Notes under the pieces: model-generated
Database searches by the model: none
Seen by the model: only the letters and a program-made list of their open reading frames with translations
Told to the model about the DNA's origin: nothing
Translations under genes and position numbers: made by a program
In this document: positions 10,229-21,703 of the stretch, piece by piece
Position numbering within the stretch: the first letter of the stretch is position 1
How the letters are laid out: each line of letters opens with the position of its first letter
Assembly: GCF_019059575.1 (NCBI RefSeq)
Contig: NW_024882309.1
Location: 248,001-312,000, forward strand
Direction: 5' to 3'
Length of the DNA: 64,000 bases
From: Amphibalanus amphitrite
Taxonomy: Eukaryota; Arthropoda; Thecostraca; Balanomorpha; Balanidae

Positions 10229-12146
10229 GTAGGTCACGTGACACCCTACACTGCCTATAGCCGTGATGCTGCCGTTTAGCTGTGCCTTGGCATTCATTGT
10301 GTCTGGCGTTGACCGTAGTAGCTCAGGATCGGACGCAGTTGCCTCGCCTGTATTAGGAGCATGTAGAGTGTACTATTTGATAGAAACGCATCAGATGAAT
10401 GTTCGATCCTGTAGAAAGACGTCATTGCTCCGTGTGTGTAGCTGAGTAGCAGTGATTGTATGTTGACCTGTTGTGTAGGTAGCGTCGTTTTGAATGTGCA
10501 GCTACTTCCCAGCTGTTAGTGACCAGTATAACACATAAGTGTCTGGGCCGCCGTCTGTGTTAGTTCGATTTGCCGCACCGGTGCGGTCACCGGAGCCTGG
10601 GTCCGGAACCGTAGCCGCCCGCTGACGGGTCCGGGTCTGGTCTCTGCCCGGAGCCGCCCGCTGACGGGTCCGCCGTCGGCCGCCGTTCTGTTCCAGTCTC
10701 GAGCCTCTGCGCGCGGTCGACGCGCCGCCTCTGGTCGCCTGCCGAACTCGGCCAAACCGCGCGGTCAGCCGGCCGGCCTGTGAGGGTCCGACCGGGAGCC
10801 TCAGACGGCGGCCAGCGGCCGGCTGTAACACCCCACGGCAGGACAGCGCGCCGCGAGCGGCACCGCGGCCGACGGCCGTCAGCTGACGGCAGTCCGTCAC
10901 CTGACAGAGGAGATCGTCCTGACGGCAGTCTGTCACCAGCTGACGGCTGGACGAAATTACCGATATGTCGGCCTCGGGACGCTGGGACCGCGGTAGTCGC
11001 CATCATTTCAACGAATATTGGCCTTCTGAATTGCCTTGCAGGAGCAGCTTGTAACTAAAAAAATGAAGCTGTTACTTACCGGACGATGCCTCCGTTGCCA
11101 TTTTTCTAGTCGATCTGTGCACTGCATGTCCTGCCCACAGCACATAATGTGCCTTCAATGTGATGCTGCTACTCAGCTGTTGCCTTTATCGTGTTTTATC
11201 ATGCACCTAGTCACGGCGGCTGGCCATTTGTCAGATATTGCGTCATTTTTTTTTGTGATGTAAAGCAGATCTGTTTGACCTGTTCCTATTTGTCCTTAGA
11301 GTGGTAGAAGCTGACATAATTTTACGCTGCATGCTTGTTGCAAAAATGATGCGATCTCTTTTACAATTAAAAGCTAGTTGCGCACATTTTATCGCATCAT
11401 CCACATTCATTGATATTACAATAATCTAGTCAAATCTATAACTGTCGTGCTGGCTATGGATAATCGTATGCGATGCAGAATCGTTAGTTTATTTTATGCC
11501 TTCGAACTGTCAATTTCCTGCCGTCTAGTGACCCCACTCGCGCTCACGTGTCCAGGCTGCGTGGGTTCACAGCGGCTACCGGCCCTTCTGAGTCGGAGGA
11601 GGTCGCTGCTGGTCACCGCACTGCTAACCCAGCCAGCTAGTCTGCCATCAGCTCCACGGCTCCGTCCGCGCGGTTGTATGAATGGGTGCGATTGCCAGTC
11701 GTGGTCTCCGTCATACTCTAGACTCTGTTCCGAGCCGTTAGGTCCAGGTTTGGAACGTCGCGGCAGGCAGGTCACAGCGGCACCCCAGTGTGTCACCGAA
11801 GCGTGTCGTGTTGATCTGTTCACGCGTAAGTCATTCCGAAGCACGTCCTGTGATAGTGTATCGATTCCGTCCATATCTGTCACCAATACACAGCACATCT
11901 GAGTGGACGAGTGAACTGTGAACCGAAGGGCCGTCCGAGGCGGAAGAAACGGGACCGACGTGGGTCAAGCTGAAAATAGCTACATTGAAGGAACGTCTGT
12001 ATAAAAATTCCATCTCGCGAAACAACTATAAAAACCCAAAGAAATTATATTTGTCAAAACCTCACTCGACAACACTAAATAGAAAACTGGGCTACAGCAC
12101 AAACACCGAAATAGCATCGCAAACGTTGCTATCAAAGCACAGAATG
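10229..12146 (+). other. No gene recognised; possible IFT43 3' end and GC-rich segment
   Basis: The stretch 10540-10990 is very GC-rich, with repeated CCGCTGACGGGTCCG words. Good-looking acceptors at 11040 (TTGCCTTGCAG) and 11552 (ACGTGTCCAG) could start a terminal IFT43 exon; the second would add AWVHSGYRPF and stop. I cannot choose between them. No other protein family is recognisable. Confidence 0.35.
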
Positions 12147-13507
12147 TACAGGGTGTCCCATAAGTTCGTTCTCACCTTTTATTTGCATGTAAAACATAGT
12201 ACATTGCGTTTTGATATGTTTATAACCCCTCAATGTGCTCCCCATTTCATAGGCAAACACATGAATACATGCTGCGACATGCCAACCGGCATGTTTGGCA
12301 GCATAGCAGGCTTGAAGTTAGCGCAGACTGACTTGGCATGCGCCGTGAGCTCCTCAATGCTGGAACACCGCTTCGCTTCGACGAGCCTCGATTTCAATAT
12401 TCCCAACACATTTTTATGAAATTTGGATCCGATGAGTTGCCTGGGATGTGATCTTGCCACACACGCCTATCACAGTTTCCTGGCACTGCTTTTATGCTTT
12501 GCTTGACCTCTGCACTGATGCACTGTCTTGCTTGAAGATGGGCCTACGACCTCCCGGATGCCATTTTCTACTAAAAAAATGTGGTCATACTTGCGGTTCA
12601 AGTTAAGCTAGAAAGCTGAAACTCCTCCTAGATCTTCTTGGAGAAGCATTCTGCGTCCCAAGACTGTTTCTGGAGCATCATTCGCAACGTGATCAGTGTC
12701 TGGACGCATATTGACCCACATTACCGTGACCCTGGCCTTTTGCATAGGAATAAAGCTGAATGACACAAAGGCCTTTTCCGTCGCCCATATGGGACCGTTT
12801 TGGGGTTTGGACGGGTGTTTTATCTCGAGCACGGACTAGGTAGTCCAGATGACCACATTGATGTCATCGACCCTCCAGTTTTTTTTAGCCTCAGGCATAA
12901 CGAAACACATGTTTGGCCATTTTAAGACGTTTTTGACTGTTTTGAGCCCTCCGGTAAGTAGAGCTTAAGTCACCTTGAGTTAGGTACCCCGAAATGATAC
13001 TCTTAGACAGCTGGCAATACATCCTGAAAAGCCTGTTTACCAACTTTCTAACGCTAAGACCTTTTTGACGGCCATTTTGGCGCCACACAGTTTTGGCCAC
13101 ATGGCTCACTCGTGAAATCTGACAAAAAAGAGCATAAACTTGCAGCGATTGACTCCCGACAAATCATCGGCGTCACTTGTTGACTGTGCGTCCAGTTAGC
13201 GATAGACATTGGCTACATACTGGATGGCCTCAATCACCCTCAACCGTCGTGAATGGCCCAGTGCGGTCTAAATACCGAGACGTTCCCGTATCAGAGACCT
13301 CTATGTTGCGGCGTAAGCCGTCTCCAAAGGAAGTGAACTCTCTGGCAAAAAATATTTTGTCTAGACGAATTAGTTACCGTGGAGCACATTCACAGTTGCC
13401 ATGGCAACCCCAAAAGCTCAGTTACAAAATAAATTAAGCGTGGCTTTAAATAAGAGAGCCTCTTAAAGAAAAATTTAGGTGAGAAGGAACTTATGGGACA
13501 CCCTGTA
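12147..13507 (-). mobile_element. Mariner-like transposon with TA target duplication
   Basis: The ends are inverted repeats of about 30 bp: TACAGGGTGTCCCATAAGTT at 12147 and its complement ending at 13507, with one mismatch in the first 30. TA lies at both tips. The length of about 1.36 kb is typical of a mariner. The minus strand holds a decayed transposase. Confidence 0.85.
12230..13110 (-). pseudogene. Decayed mariner transposase
   Basis: Read on the minus strand, fragments match the catalytic domain of IS630/Tc1/mariner transposases. An IFKQDSA-like block (Asp codon at 12525-12527) corresponds to the second catalytic aspartate. A GNSSDPNF-like block (Asp codon at 12427-12429) corresponds to the usual NSPDLNP motif. 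They are about 33 codons apart if a frameshift is allowed for, close to the D34D spacing of mariners. Downstream, ILKSRLVEAKRCSSIEEL and a helical tail also fit the family. At least one stop and one frameshift lie between the two aspartate motifs. The N-terminal DNA-binding half is hard to follow. The copy is dead. Confidence 0.75.
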
Positions 13508-13992
13508 GAAGAAGCATCACAGTCGTCCGCTTCTGATACCAGAAGCAAGGGTGAGAGTTCTTCCGCCTCTCCTGGTGGGCCGCAGTGCAATGGGACCGCC
13601 TCTGTGGCAGTATTCACAATCACGATTTAAGGGTAGGGGTAGGAGTAACGGGTAACTGGCTATTTTTGTGGCCGTATTCACAAACCAAGTTTACCCCTGG
13701 TGGTCGCCCGGCGCCACGCAGACGGCACCGCGCAGGCCAGGTGCGGATACGGCCACTGGAGTGTACCCTGGGGTCGGCGGCGGGCCCACGTCACCTTCCA
13801 GTGGCTCCGTCCTCACACAGAGTCCGCACAGCTCCACGGCCATCAGCCCCCAGACCAGGCACTGCCCGCACACCCGGTGAGACTCGTGTACGAGCCGCCG
13901 CGTCGACTCGCACGATCATACCGTGCCGGCGGCCCACTGCGGCGCCCCCCCCCCGCAGCCCCGAGCAGCCGCCCGACTGTCCACTCGCCCGA
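13508..13992. other. TSNAX 3' flank; no separate gene seen
   Basis: This GC-rich stretch lies downstream of the TSNAX stop codon and may include its 3' UTR. A C-run lies at about 13947-13954. I see no protein family or clear polyadenylation signal. Confidence 0.35.
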
Positions 13993-16900
13993 CTAGTCGG
14001 CGGCGTAGTCGTCGTGCGCGCCGTAGTCGTCCGCGGCCGAGAACACATCGGCCAGCATGTGCCGTGGGATCTCCTCCCCGCGAACCTTCAGCTGGTAGCA
14101 GGCGTTCTCGACCTTGGTCAGACTCTGCCGCAGCGTGGCCAGCTTGCGCGTGATCTCGCGCGGACCGGTGTTACCTGCCGGAGACGGCCGCGCGGGAACT
14201 GTTAGAGCCAGGGCTAAGGAGTCGGACTCGGAGTTGGAGCCGGTCGGAGTCGACAGTTCTGCCCGGAGTCGGAGTCGGTCGGAGTCGATAGTTCTGCCCG
14301 GAGTCGGAGTTGGAGTTAACGCCGCATGGATCAACGTCATGCACTGAACCCTAATTTGGTTGACGATACTGCGGTCGAAATTAGATTTTGTTGAAAAAAG
14401 TGCTGCTGTATTGGACGAACGTTTTCAGCGAAAGAAGTAGAAGGCGGTGAATATCCCAGAACCTGCTTTCTAATTCTTGTAACGCAAAGCCTTGGAACGC
14501 ACAAGGGATCGTTAACCCGGCAGTTGCTGGGGTATTTCGCCACCCACCGTTTGCTGGGGGGGGGGGCGTTAAACGCCCCCAGCCGATAACTCGAGAACCA
14601 ATAGGCGCAGCGAAACGCACGAGGCGGCAAACGAAAGAGCGCGACGAGACGCTTCAGATGAGTACTTTAAAGTTGAATTTTGAGGTCACAGGTCGGGTCA
14701 AGGTCAGGTCAAACACCTGAAATCGGGCTTTCAGTAGCATGGACTTCAGGACTTCGCAATGGGCGCCTCTCGTCACAAACTCTGTCAAAACGGTGCACAA
14801 TCCATCATATAAGGCCTACAAGAGTGTCCGCTCCATGTAGGGGTCAGTCAAGCATAGGTCAGGGTCAAGGTCAGGTCAACCGGGTAGGCACATATCCCCG
14901 AAAATCAAAACTGATATTCGCAGCCTGTGACACATGTTTTATGGGTAATTTGGGGCGTAGAACACGATGGTGACATTCATTTTATCATATGTGTACGTGT
15001 TTGGCTAAAAAAGTTCAATTTAAGAAATGCATGTATCATGGTCGTGAAGTAGTCACGAGAAATTGCAAAGATTCAGTTCAAGATTTTGGAAAATGCGGAA
15101 CGATAATCAATAATTGAAGATAGCCATTTGATTGTTCATGGTATTGGCAGTCTAATGGCATTTACGGCATGTCTGTATGTCTATTCTGTGATTTTATATG
15201 ATTTTTTGAACATATGCCGTTTTTGGTCGAAAACTCAGAAATCATGACGTCACTAAAACCTCGATATCCCAAAAATTTTCCAACTGATTTTTTTGAAACT
15301 TTGTCACAATAAACTTCAATCAATTCCCTACAGGTACCCAAAATTTGGCGCGCCTGCGGCGCACCGTTTTTATGCTATGGCCCGGCGAAAAAAAGTGGGG
15401 GCGTTTAACGCCCCCCCCCCCAGCAACTCGCGGGTTAAAGGCAAGATAAAAACATCTCCATTATGAACTTCAATACCATAATATGGATTTTAATAGAACC
15501 GCCCGGACTCAGAGTAGGAGTTGGAGTGATTTTTGAAGTCGGAGTCGTAGTCGGAGTCACTTTAACCCGCGAGTTGCTGGGGGGGGGCGTTAAACGCCCC
15601 CACTTTTTTCGCCGGGCCATAGCATAAAAACGGCGCGCCGCAGGCGCGCCAAATTTTAGGTACCTGTAGGGAATTGATTGAAGTGTATTGTGACAAAGTT
15701 TCAAAAACATCGGTCGGCAAATTTTTGAGATATCGAGGTTTTAGTGACGTCATGATTTCTAAGTTTTCGACCAAAAATGGCATATGTTCAAAAAATCATA
15801 TAAAATCACAGAATAGACATACAGACATGCCGTAAACGCCATTAGACTGCCAATACCATGAACAATCAAATGGCTATCTTCGATTATTGATTATCGTTCC
15901 GCATTTTCCAAAATCTTGAACTGAATCTTGGCAATTTCTCGTGACTACTTCACGACCATGATACATACATTTCTTAAATTGAACTTTTTGAGCCAAACAC
16001 GTACACATATGATAAAATGAATGTCACCATCGTGTTCTACGCCCCAAATTACCCATAAAACATGTGTCACAGGCTGCGAATATCAGTTTTGATTTTCGGG
16101 GATATTTGCCTACCCGGTTGACCTGACCTTGACCCTGACCTATGCTTGACTGACCCCTACATGGAGCTGACACTCTTGTAGGCCTTATATGATGGATTGT
16201 GCACCGTTTTGACAGAGTTTATGACGAGAGGCGCCCATTGCGAAGTCCTGAAGTCCATGCTATTGAAAGCCCGATTTCAGGTGTTTGACCTGACCTTGAC
16301 CCGACCTGTGACCTCAAAATTCAAATTTAAAGTACTCATCTGAAGCGTCTCGTCGCGTTCTTTCGTTTGCCGCCTCGTGCGTTTCGCTGCGCCTATTGGT
16401 TCTCGAGTTATCGACTGGGGGCGTTTAACGCCCCCCCCCCCCCCAGCAAACGGTGGGTGGCGAAATACCCCAGCAACTGCCGGGTTAAAATCCATCGACT
16501 CCGCAGCCCTGATAAGAACACCGTACTGGAGTCACCCACCGTCACGTACACCGTACTGGAGTATCTAATCGTCACATACACCGTACTGGAGTCACCTACC
16601 GTCACATACACCATACTGGAGCCACCTACCGTCACATACACCGTGTTGGAATCACTGACCGTCACAGCACCGTACTGGAGTCATTGACTGCAATTGTCAG
16701 TGACCGTTACAAACACTGTACCAGAGTCACGGAACTGCTCGATACAGAACACGTAAAATAGTCCAGCCGATATGACATTTCATGAAAGCTCACTGACTGT
16801 TTTATGATATGTACCAAGACTGCGGGCATATGCCTTATTGCCTTATTACCCCTTTATCGCTATCCAAGACGTCTATCAGTGCGGTTAGCACAGAAGATGC

Positions 16901-18589
16901 CATAAAACGACAAATCCTGTCAAATCCGGTAATAGATAACAGGCTATGATACCCGGCACCCCACCCCGGCCGGCGCCGGTTCGCCCCACCCACCGATGTT
17001 GACGAATCCCTCGTGGATGGTGCGCAGCAGGGCACAGAGCCGCCAGCACTCCTCCAGCTGGCCCGAGCTGACCGAGCTGATGCAGCGGCGCATCAGCTCG
17101 CCCGTCAGGTCGGCCAGACCCAGCACGTACTCGTGGTAGGGCAGCGGCAGCCGCAGCGGGTCGCCCACCTCGCCCTGGCGCAGAGAGACGGGTTAGCACA
17201 GCGGTAGGGGGACGGTGGCGATGGGGATGTGTAGAACAGCTGCGAGGCCATGCGGGGGTCGATGGAGACTGGCACCCAAAGGCAGTCAGGACTGGGCACG
17301 GCATATGGGGCGGAGACCCCGGCGGGACGGCCCCTATAGGCACTGACGACAGTAGCTACCACCCCGCCCCGTACCTTGTATCATGACACCCACCCCGCCC
17401 GGTACAGTCTCGGCGGCACCCACCCCGCCCGGTACACACAGTCTCGCGGCACCCACCCCGCCCGGTACATACAGTCTCGTGGCACCCACCTCTCCCGGTA
17501 CATACAGTCTCGTGGCACCCACCGCGCCCGGTACATACAGTCTCGTGGCACCCACCTCTCCCGGTACATACAGTCTCGTGGCACCCACCCCGCCCGGTAC
17601 ACACAGTCTCGCAGCACCCACCTCTCCCGGTCCAGTCTCGGCGGGCGGCGGCGGCTCGCCGGCGGTGGTGGAGGGCTCGGCCCCTGACGCCGGCTCCGCA
17701 CTCCCCCCGGGGTATGTCAGGCGCTGCTGCACCTCGGCGCAACTGATCACTCGGTCGTTGAGTAGGTAGTGGTAGAAGGAGAGCGCCTCAATGTACTCCT
17801 GCAGGCCTGTTAAACGCACGGAACGGCCGTAAGGCAATGAGTAGGTCAGTTCACGTTGACGGGTGCGTGGTAACTGGTAACACCCATTTTGCAGAGCGCT
17901 GGTAGGTGCAGCAACTCGCTAATAACATCAACCACCAAAAGGCTCGCTAAGGATGAATGAATGTTACAAATATGACAAATCACGAATATTAAAGTACCAT
18001 AAGTATAGCAAACACGGTGGTGTTCCACAGTTCACGCAGCATACGGCCCCGCAGCGCAGCTGACTACCCGTCCGGCCTCACCAGGGCTGATGGCGCGCAG
18101 GTACAGGTACGGGTCGTGGCCGGCCAGCTCCTCGGCAATCTGGCGCAGCGTGCCGCCCTCCAGCTGACGGAACCGTCCGGCCGCCTCCTCTAGAACCTGC
18201 CGGTCCTGCTCCTCACTGCCGGGCGGGACAGAGCAGGCGCGGTGTCGGGTGCAGTCAGACTCGGCTACACCAACCCACGTCCCGTAACAGAGCTAAATAG
18301 GCCACAACAAATCCACCATCGCCCTGAGTTCCACCCACCTCGTCACCCTGTGCAGCATGAAGATGATGCGCTTGCTCTCGATGGTGACGTCGCGGCTCTT
18401 CTTGACCAGCCGCTCGTAGAGGTCGTGCTTGCTGTCCAGCTGGGAGGCGAAGCCGCGAAACATGGCCGTCACGGGCGTGTCGTCCGCGGCCGGCTCCGGC
18501 TTGGGCTCCGGCGGACGACGCTCGCCGCCGTCACCATGGCGACTGTTGCCTTGACGACCACCCCGGTGGCGGGGACGACCAGAACTCAT
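13993..18589 (-). CDS. TSNAX: Translin-associated factor X (TRAX), five exons
   Basis: TRAX pairs with translin to form C3PO, an endoribonuclease that removes the cleaved passenger strand during RISC loading and processes tRNA fragments. Proposed exons are 18589-18339, 18215-18082, 17806-17622, 17174-16994 and 14174-13993 (stop TAG 13995-13993). All junctions are GT-AG and the phases agree (2, 1, 0, 1), giving 310 residues; human TRAX has 290. Family blocks appear in order: [20 protein letters not shown] in exon 1, [11 protein letters not shown] across exons 2/3, [11 protein letters not shown] in exon 4 and [17 protein letters not shown] in exon 5. The acidic residues that form the nuclease site in the family are kept (Glu132, Glu135, Asp212 in this model). 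The exon 3 end is uncertain because eight donor-like copies follow each other in frame. Intron 4 (2.8 kb) holds two inverted TTAA elements. Confidence 0.93.
14512..15438 (+). mobile_element. TTAA element C in TSNAX intron 4
   Basis: It is 927 bp long, from TTAACCCGGCAGTTGCTGGG to the complement of TTAACCCGCGAGTTGCTGGG. Hairpin modules with a GCGTTAAACGC core between G- and C-runs lie near both ends (about 14560-14580 and 15398-15422). The interior has AGGTCA clusters, TGACGTCA and no open frame. The element at 15562-16488 is an inverted near-copy of the same length. Confidence 0.8.
15562..16488 (-). mobile_element. TTAA element D, inverted copy of C
   Basis: It is exactly 927 bp and nearly the reverse complement of the element at 14512-15438, differing at scattered bases and in G/C-run lengths. 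Both ends carry TTAA and the GCGTTTAACGC hairpin core. Only 123 bp separate the two copies. Confidence 0.82.
16518..16700 (+). repeat. Intronic minisatellite, about 35-bp unit
   Basis: Five to six imperfect copies of a unit containing CACCGTACTGGAGTCAC and CTACCGTCACATA lie in TSNAX intron 4, close to exon 4. Unlike the intron 3 array it does not obviously copy an exon boundary. Confidence 0.7.
17380..17632 (-). repeat. 33-bp minisatellite built from the TSNAX exon 3 splice donor
   Basis: Eight copies of a roughly 33-bp unit lie end to end (anchors near 17388, 17418, 17451, 17484, 17517, 17550, 17583 and 17616). The copy nearest exon 3 is the proposed exon end, GGAGAG followed by GTGGGT. On the minus strand every copy keeps GTGGGT. 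Because most units are 33 bp, the reading frame stays open through the array as 11-residue repeats ([15 protein letters not shown]). Confidence 0.85.
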
Positions 18590-18779
18590 GATATTTCTGA
18601 AAACAAGAGATTTTACAAACTACTCACAATTAGAAAAACTTTGAAAAATGACTTTAAACATGATGTTGTTTCACTAGCCTACAAGCATGTGCTGTTACTT
18701 GTTAGTTTGAAACTCATGCTACACTTGATTTTAGTAGGTAGGTATTACTTGCCAGGACAGGTAAGCTGCTCAATCGTCA

Positions 18780-19302
18780 GTTAATGGAAATGATGGAAAC
18801 ATACCACTTAGGTACCACAAATAATATTTTTTTTTGCACTTAAAATGATTTTTTTGTGTGTGCTCAAAATGATCAGAAAAGAGCATAATAAATATTTTCA
18901 AAAATAATTTGATTGTTTTCATAAATAAAGAACTATATTCCAATTTCCATCTTTGGTAGAGGCTAAATGGTGTTTGCGGGGGAAGCTTATTACGCATTGG
19001 CCGATCAAATTGCATAGTTCAAATTTTAAATTCAAAAACCAACTTATGCTGATTGGCAGCGCTGGCCTCTGCAACAGGTGGCTGCATCATTGGCATTCTT
19101 CAGTATGGCACACTAAATTTCTGCACAAGGCACTGATCTCAGTGTGAAAAATGGAATAACTTCCTTTGCCTAGGGTGATCATTGGGCTTTGTGCTGTTAA
19201 AGCTCCTCATTTGTGCTACAGTGCTAGTCTCAGCTCAAGGTAGGTACAAAATTGGGTATTCCAGTTCAAAATCCCATGTTAAAATGGTATATTTCCTTTA
19301 AG
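18780..19302. repeat. Dispersed repeat, sister of 24349-24795
   Basis: From about 18843 the sequence matches the one near 24394 in order: GGAAGCTTATTACGCATTG, CTAGGGTGATC, GCTAGTCTCAGCTCAAG, then CCCATGTTAAAA and ATTTCCTTTAA. The left limit is unclear. No coding capacity is seen. It lies upstream of the TSNAX start codon. Confidence 0.55.
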
Positions 19303-19454
19303 TGGTCAATAATTTGTGTTATGCACTTCCAGTGTTGCCATGATTGAGATAGATTGAGCTTCCCTGTTAGGATTGAGCAGAGTTTACCCTTTATACTGTA
19401 GCATCAGTATACCCAATATCTACCCCAGATTCAGTAACGGCGGAACACCTTCAA

Positions 19455-20405
19455 TTAACCCTCGCACGACCAGGCCATTTCTCATAACACGAACGACCAG
19501 GGGGGGGGGGGTTGTTACGTCCCCCCCCCCTGGCGTTTCGAAACGGAAGGTCGTAGAGCTTAGCGGAAAAAACCAACGGATTGCTCTCAACGAGATCTCG
19601 CGATTGGTGGTATATTTTTTGGTCCTAGGTCAACATTTGACCTACTTATGACCGGTCAAAGGTCAAAATTTCCGAAAAAATCAAACTTTTTCAACTTTCC
19701 GCGGCGATTGCGGCAAAACGGTGGGAGATATCGACTTTAAACCTTCACTATCGTGTTCCTTGATCAATTCTCTATCGTTTGGTATGTATTTCGTTTCCCT
19801 AGCTCTAAAAATGGCGCGTTGGGAGCGCCGGAAGTCGGCAAGGTCACAGTCGGCGGCAGAAATTCGAAAAATCAAAATTTAAATTTTTGAAATCTGATTG
19901 TATTTTTTGATTTGGGAGGTCCATTTGCTCCCTATAGAAGCTAATATTGCTGCATATTCCCATTGAGGTGACAAGAATTAGCAAAATAGTGGTTCGGGCG
20001 CTTTTCAAAAATAGTACCGGACGCTGTTCCACTTGTGACGTCATAGCTCCGTGACCTGACCTGACCCGGTCAATTTTCTTGCACCACACGATAGCCAATG
20101 CTTGCCCCAACATGCATGGGAAGTTTCATCATGATCCATCAAACAATGTGGGTATCACCGGCAGAAAACCTAGGGATTCGGCGCACACGCTTGGTAACTG
20201 TCGGCCGGAGGCTGTACCTCTTATGACGTCATAACTCCGTGACCTGACATGACCCGATCAATTTTTTTTCGGCAAAAGATGCGCAAAGGTTGCCCCAGAG
20301 GGTATTGAAAATTTCAGCCCGCTACGACAAGCCGTTTAGCGTGCACTTCGAAAAAACCTCAGGGGGGGGGTTGATACAACCCCCCCCCAGGCGTTCTAGG
20401 GTTAA
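19455..20405. mobile_element. TTAA element E
   Basis: It begins TTAACCCTCGCACGACCAG and ends CTAGGGTTAA. Hairpin modules are a G-run, GTTGTTACG and C-run at about 19501-19530, and a G-run, TTGATACAA and C-run at about 20362-20388. The interior contains TGACCTGACCTGACCC and TGACGTCA twice (about 20036 and 20224), each followed by CTCCGTGACCTGAC. No open frame is seen. Confidence 0.75.
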
Positions 20406-20527
20406 GGGGGGCACTGCCGACTTTTGGTCCCATTCTTTCTATGCAACACCCATAGGGCTAATGTTAAAATGCCAAAATCAAAGGGGGGCACTGTGCCCCA
20501 GTGCCCTCCCCGTTCCGCCGCCGGCAT

Positions 20528-20996
20528 TAGTAGAGCAGACATCACACGAAGGTTTTCCAACCAAGGAGAGGCGCTGTGGGTTGTAGGGTAGGTTTGTAGG
20601 TTTGTAGGTTGTAGGTTTGTAGGTTGTAGGTTAGGTTAGGTCAGGTTAGGTTAGGTTAGGTTAGGTTAGGTTTGTTTAGGTTTTGTTAGAAAGAAGTACA
20701 GTCCACAGCAGAAGTAATGTGGGGTTTCAGTCATGGGTATGTTCTGCCTCTGAAGCTTTGGAACAATTAGCCAGACTACAATAAAACTTTGAATGTAGCT
20801 TATATGTATCATCACCCTTGCAGCTGCAACTTTAGCTATTGACATCTTCTTTTCGATCACTCCGCTTTAAACAATCGCCAGTCAAAGCCAACCGTTGAGA
20901 TTGGTAAAACCCTACATTACTTTAGCGGTGGGATGTACCTCCAGGCATAGCGCCTCTCCTTGGTTGGAAAACCTTCGTGTGACGTCTGCTCTACTG
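20528..20996. mobile_element. Inverted-repeat element carrying telomeric pentamers
   Basis: The ends are inverted copies of about 45-50 bp sharing TCACACGAAGGTTTTCCAAC and CAAGGAGAGGCGCT (left 20528-20577, right 20948-20996). Just inside the left end is a TTAGG/TAGGTTTG array (20582-20690), including five clean GGTTA units in a row. The rest has no recognisable gene. Confidence 0.6.
20582..20690 (+). repeat. TTAGG interstitial telomeric repeat
   Basis: The array consists of GTAGGTTT words followed by GGTTAGGTCAGGTTAGG and more GGTTA units. It mixes TTAGG and TCAGG pentamers. It sits inside an inverted-repeat element, so it probably moved there as cargo. Confidence 0.75.
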
Positions 20997-21628
20997 ATAC
21001 CCCGCCGCCTATGCCCAGATTGTTATTCTCACATAATGCATAGTGATAAACTATGGTCTATGACCGTCATTATTTAACAGAAAAATTTAAAATACCTCAA
21101 AATAATAGGTACATACCTAAAGGAATCGGTCGTCAATACTACCCAACACAAGGCCAAGATACCAGCAACAATCGAGAATTATTTTTGCAGCCGCACCAAG
21201 GCTATAAGCCGCAGGGTATATCCACAGTGTACATAAATAGGTATATCGGCTATATATGGCCTTGGGTATATCAATATTGATATAGAACAACATAAACCGC
21301 ACTTCTCCTTCTTCGTGGATTAGGGCGCGTAGCCGTCAGGCTAACATAAACCAGGGTATATTGAGTGAAGGGTAGGACGAACTTTGGTAGGAATTTCTAG
21401 TATAACTACTAGAAAACCTACTATATGTGGTCGGGACTAGCAAAAAGTTAGTTCAAACTAGAATATGGTAGCGCTTATGGTTGGCAGTCGTGACGCGCAC
21501 GTGACATTCATTTCTTAAATTTCAGGTTTTAGGGGCCGATTAGTGGGCAGATACATTCAATTAGCTATTAATAATTGATAATGCAAACATTCAAGAATCT
21601 ACATCATTCAATTATAGCCAAAATCACG

Positions 21629-21703
21629 CGGCGCTCCCAGGATTCGAACTCACGACCCTCGGATCCGTAGCCCGATACGCTACCGACTGCGCCACCGAGG
21701 ACC
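21629..21703 (-). repeat. tRNA-Arg(ACG)-like SINE head or tRNA pseudogene
   Basis: The minus strand reads GTCCTCGGTGGCGCAGTCGG at the 5' part and GAGTTCGAATCC as a good B box. The anticodon arm folds (TCGGG/TCCGA) with loop CTACGGA, giving anticodon ACG. The T stem and acceptor stem pair badly, so it is more likely a tRNA-derived SINE head than a working tRNA. I could not fix the end of the SINE body. Confidence 0.5.

Larger units (their letters stand above)
14209..16511. repeat. GAGTCGGAGTCGG-rich fragments, possibly a split hAT-like MITE
   Basis: Three pieces are rich in GGAGTCGGAGT words: 14209-14320 (starting CAGGGCTAAGGAGTCGG), 15490-15561, and 16489-16511 (ending CTCCGCAGCCCTG). The outer termini match those of the MITE at 7076-7352. 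The flanking octamers GTTAGAGC and ATAAGAAC agree at only five of eight positions. It may therefore be one old copy later split by the TTAA elements, or separate fragments. Confidence 0.4.

Noticed and set aside
10502..11058. Several overlapping Arg/Pro-rich frames at 10.5-11.0 kb
   Set aside because: All arise from a GC-rich, internally repetitive stretch; none has a domain or splice support.
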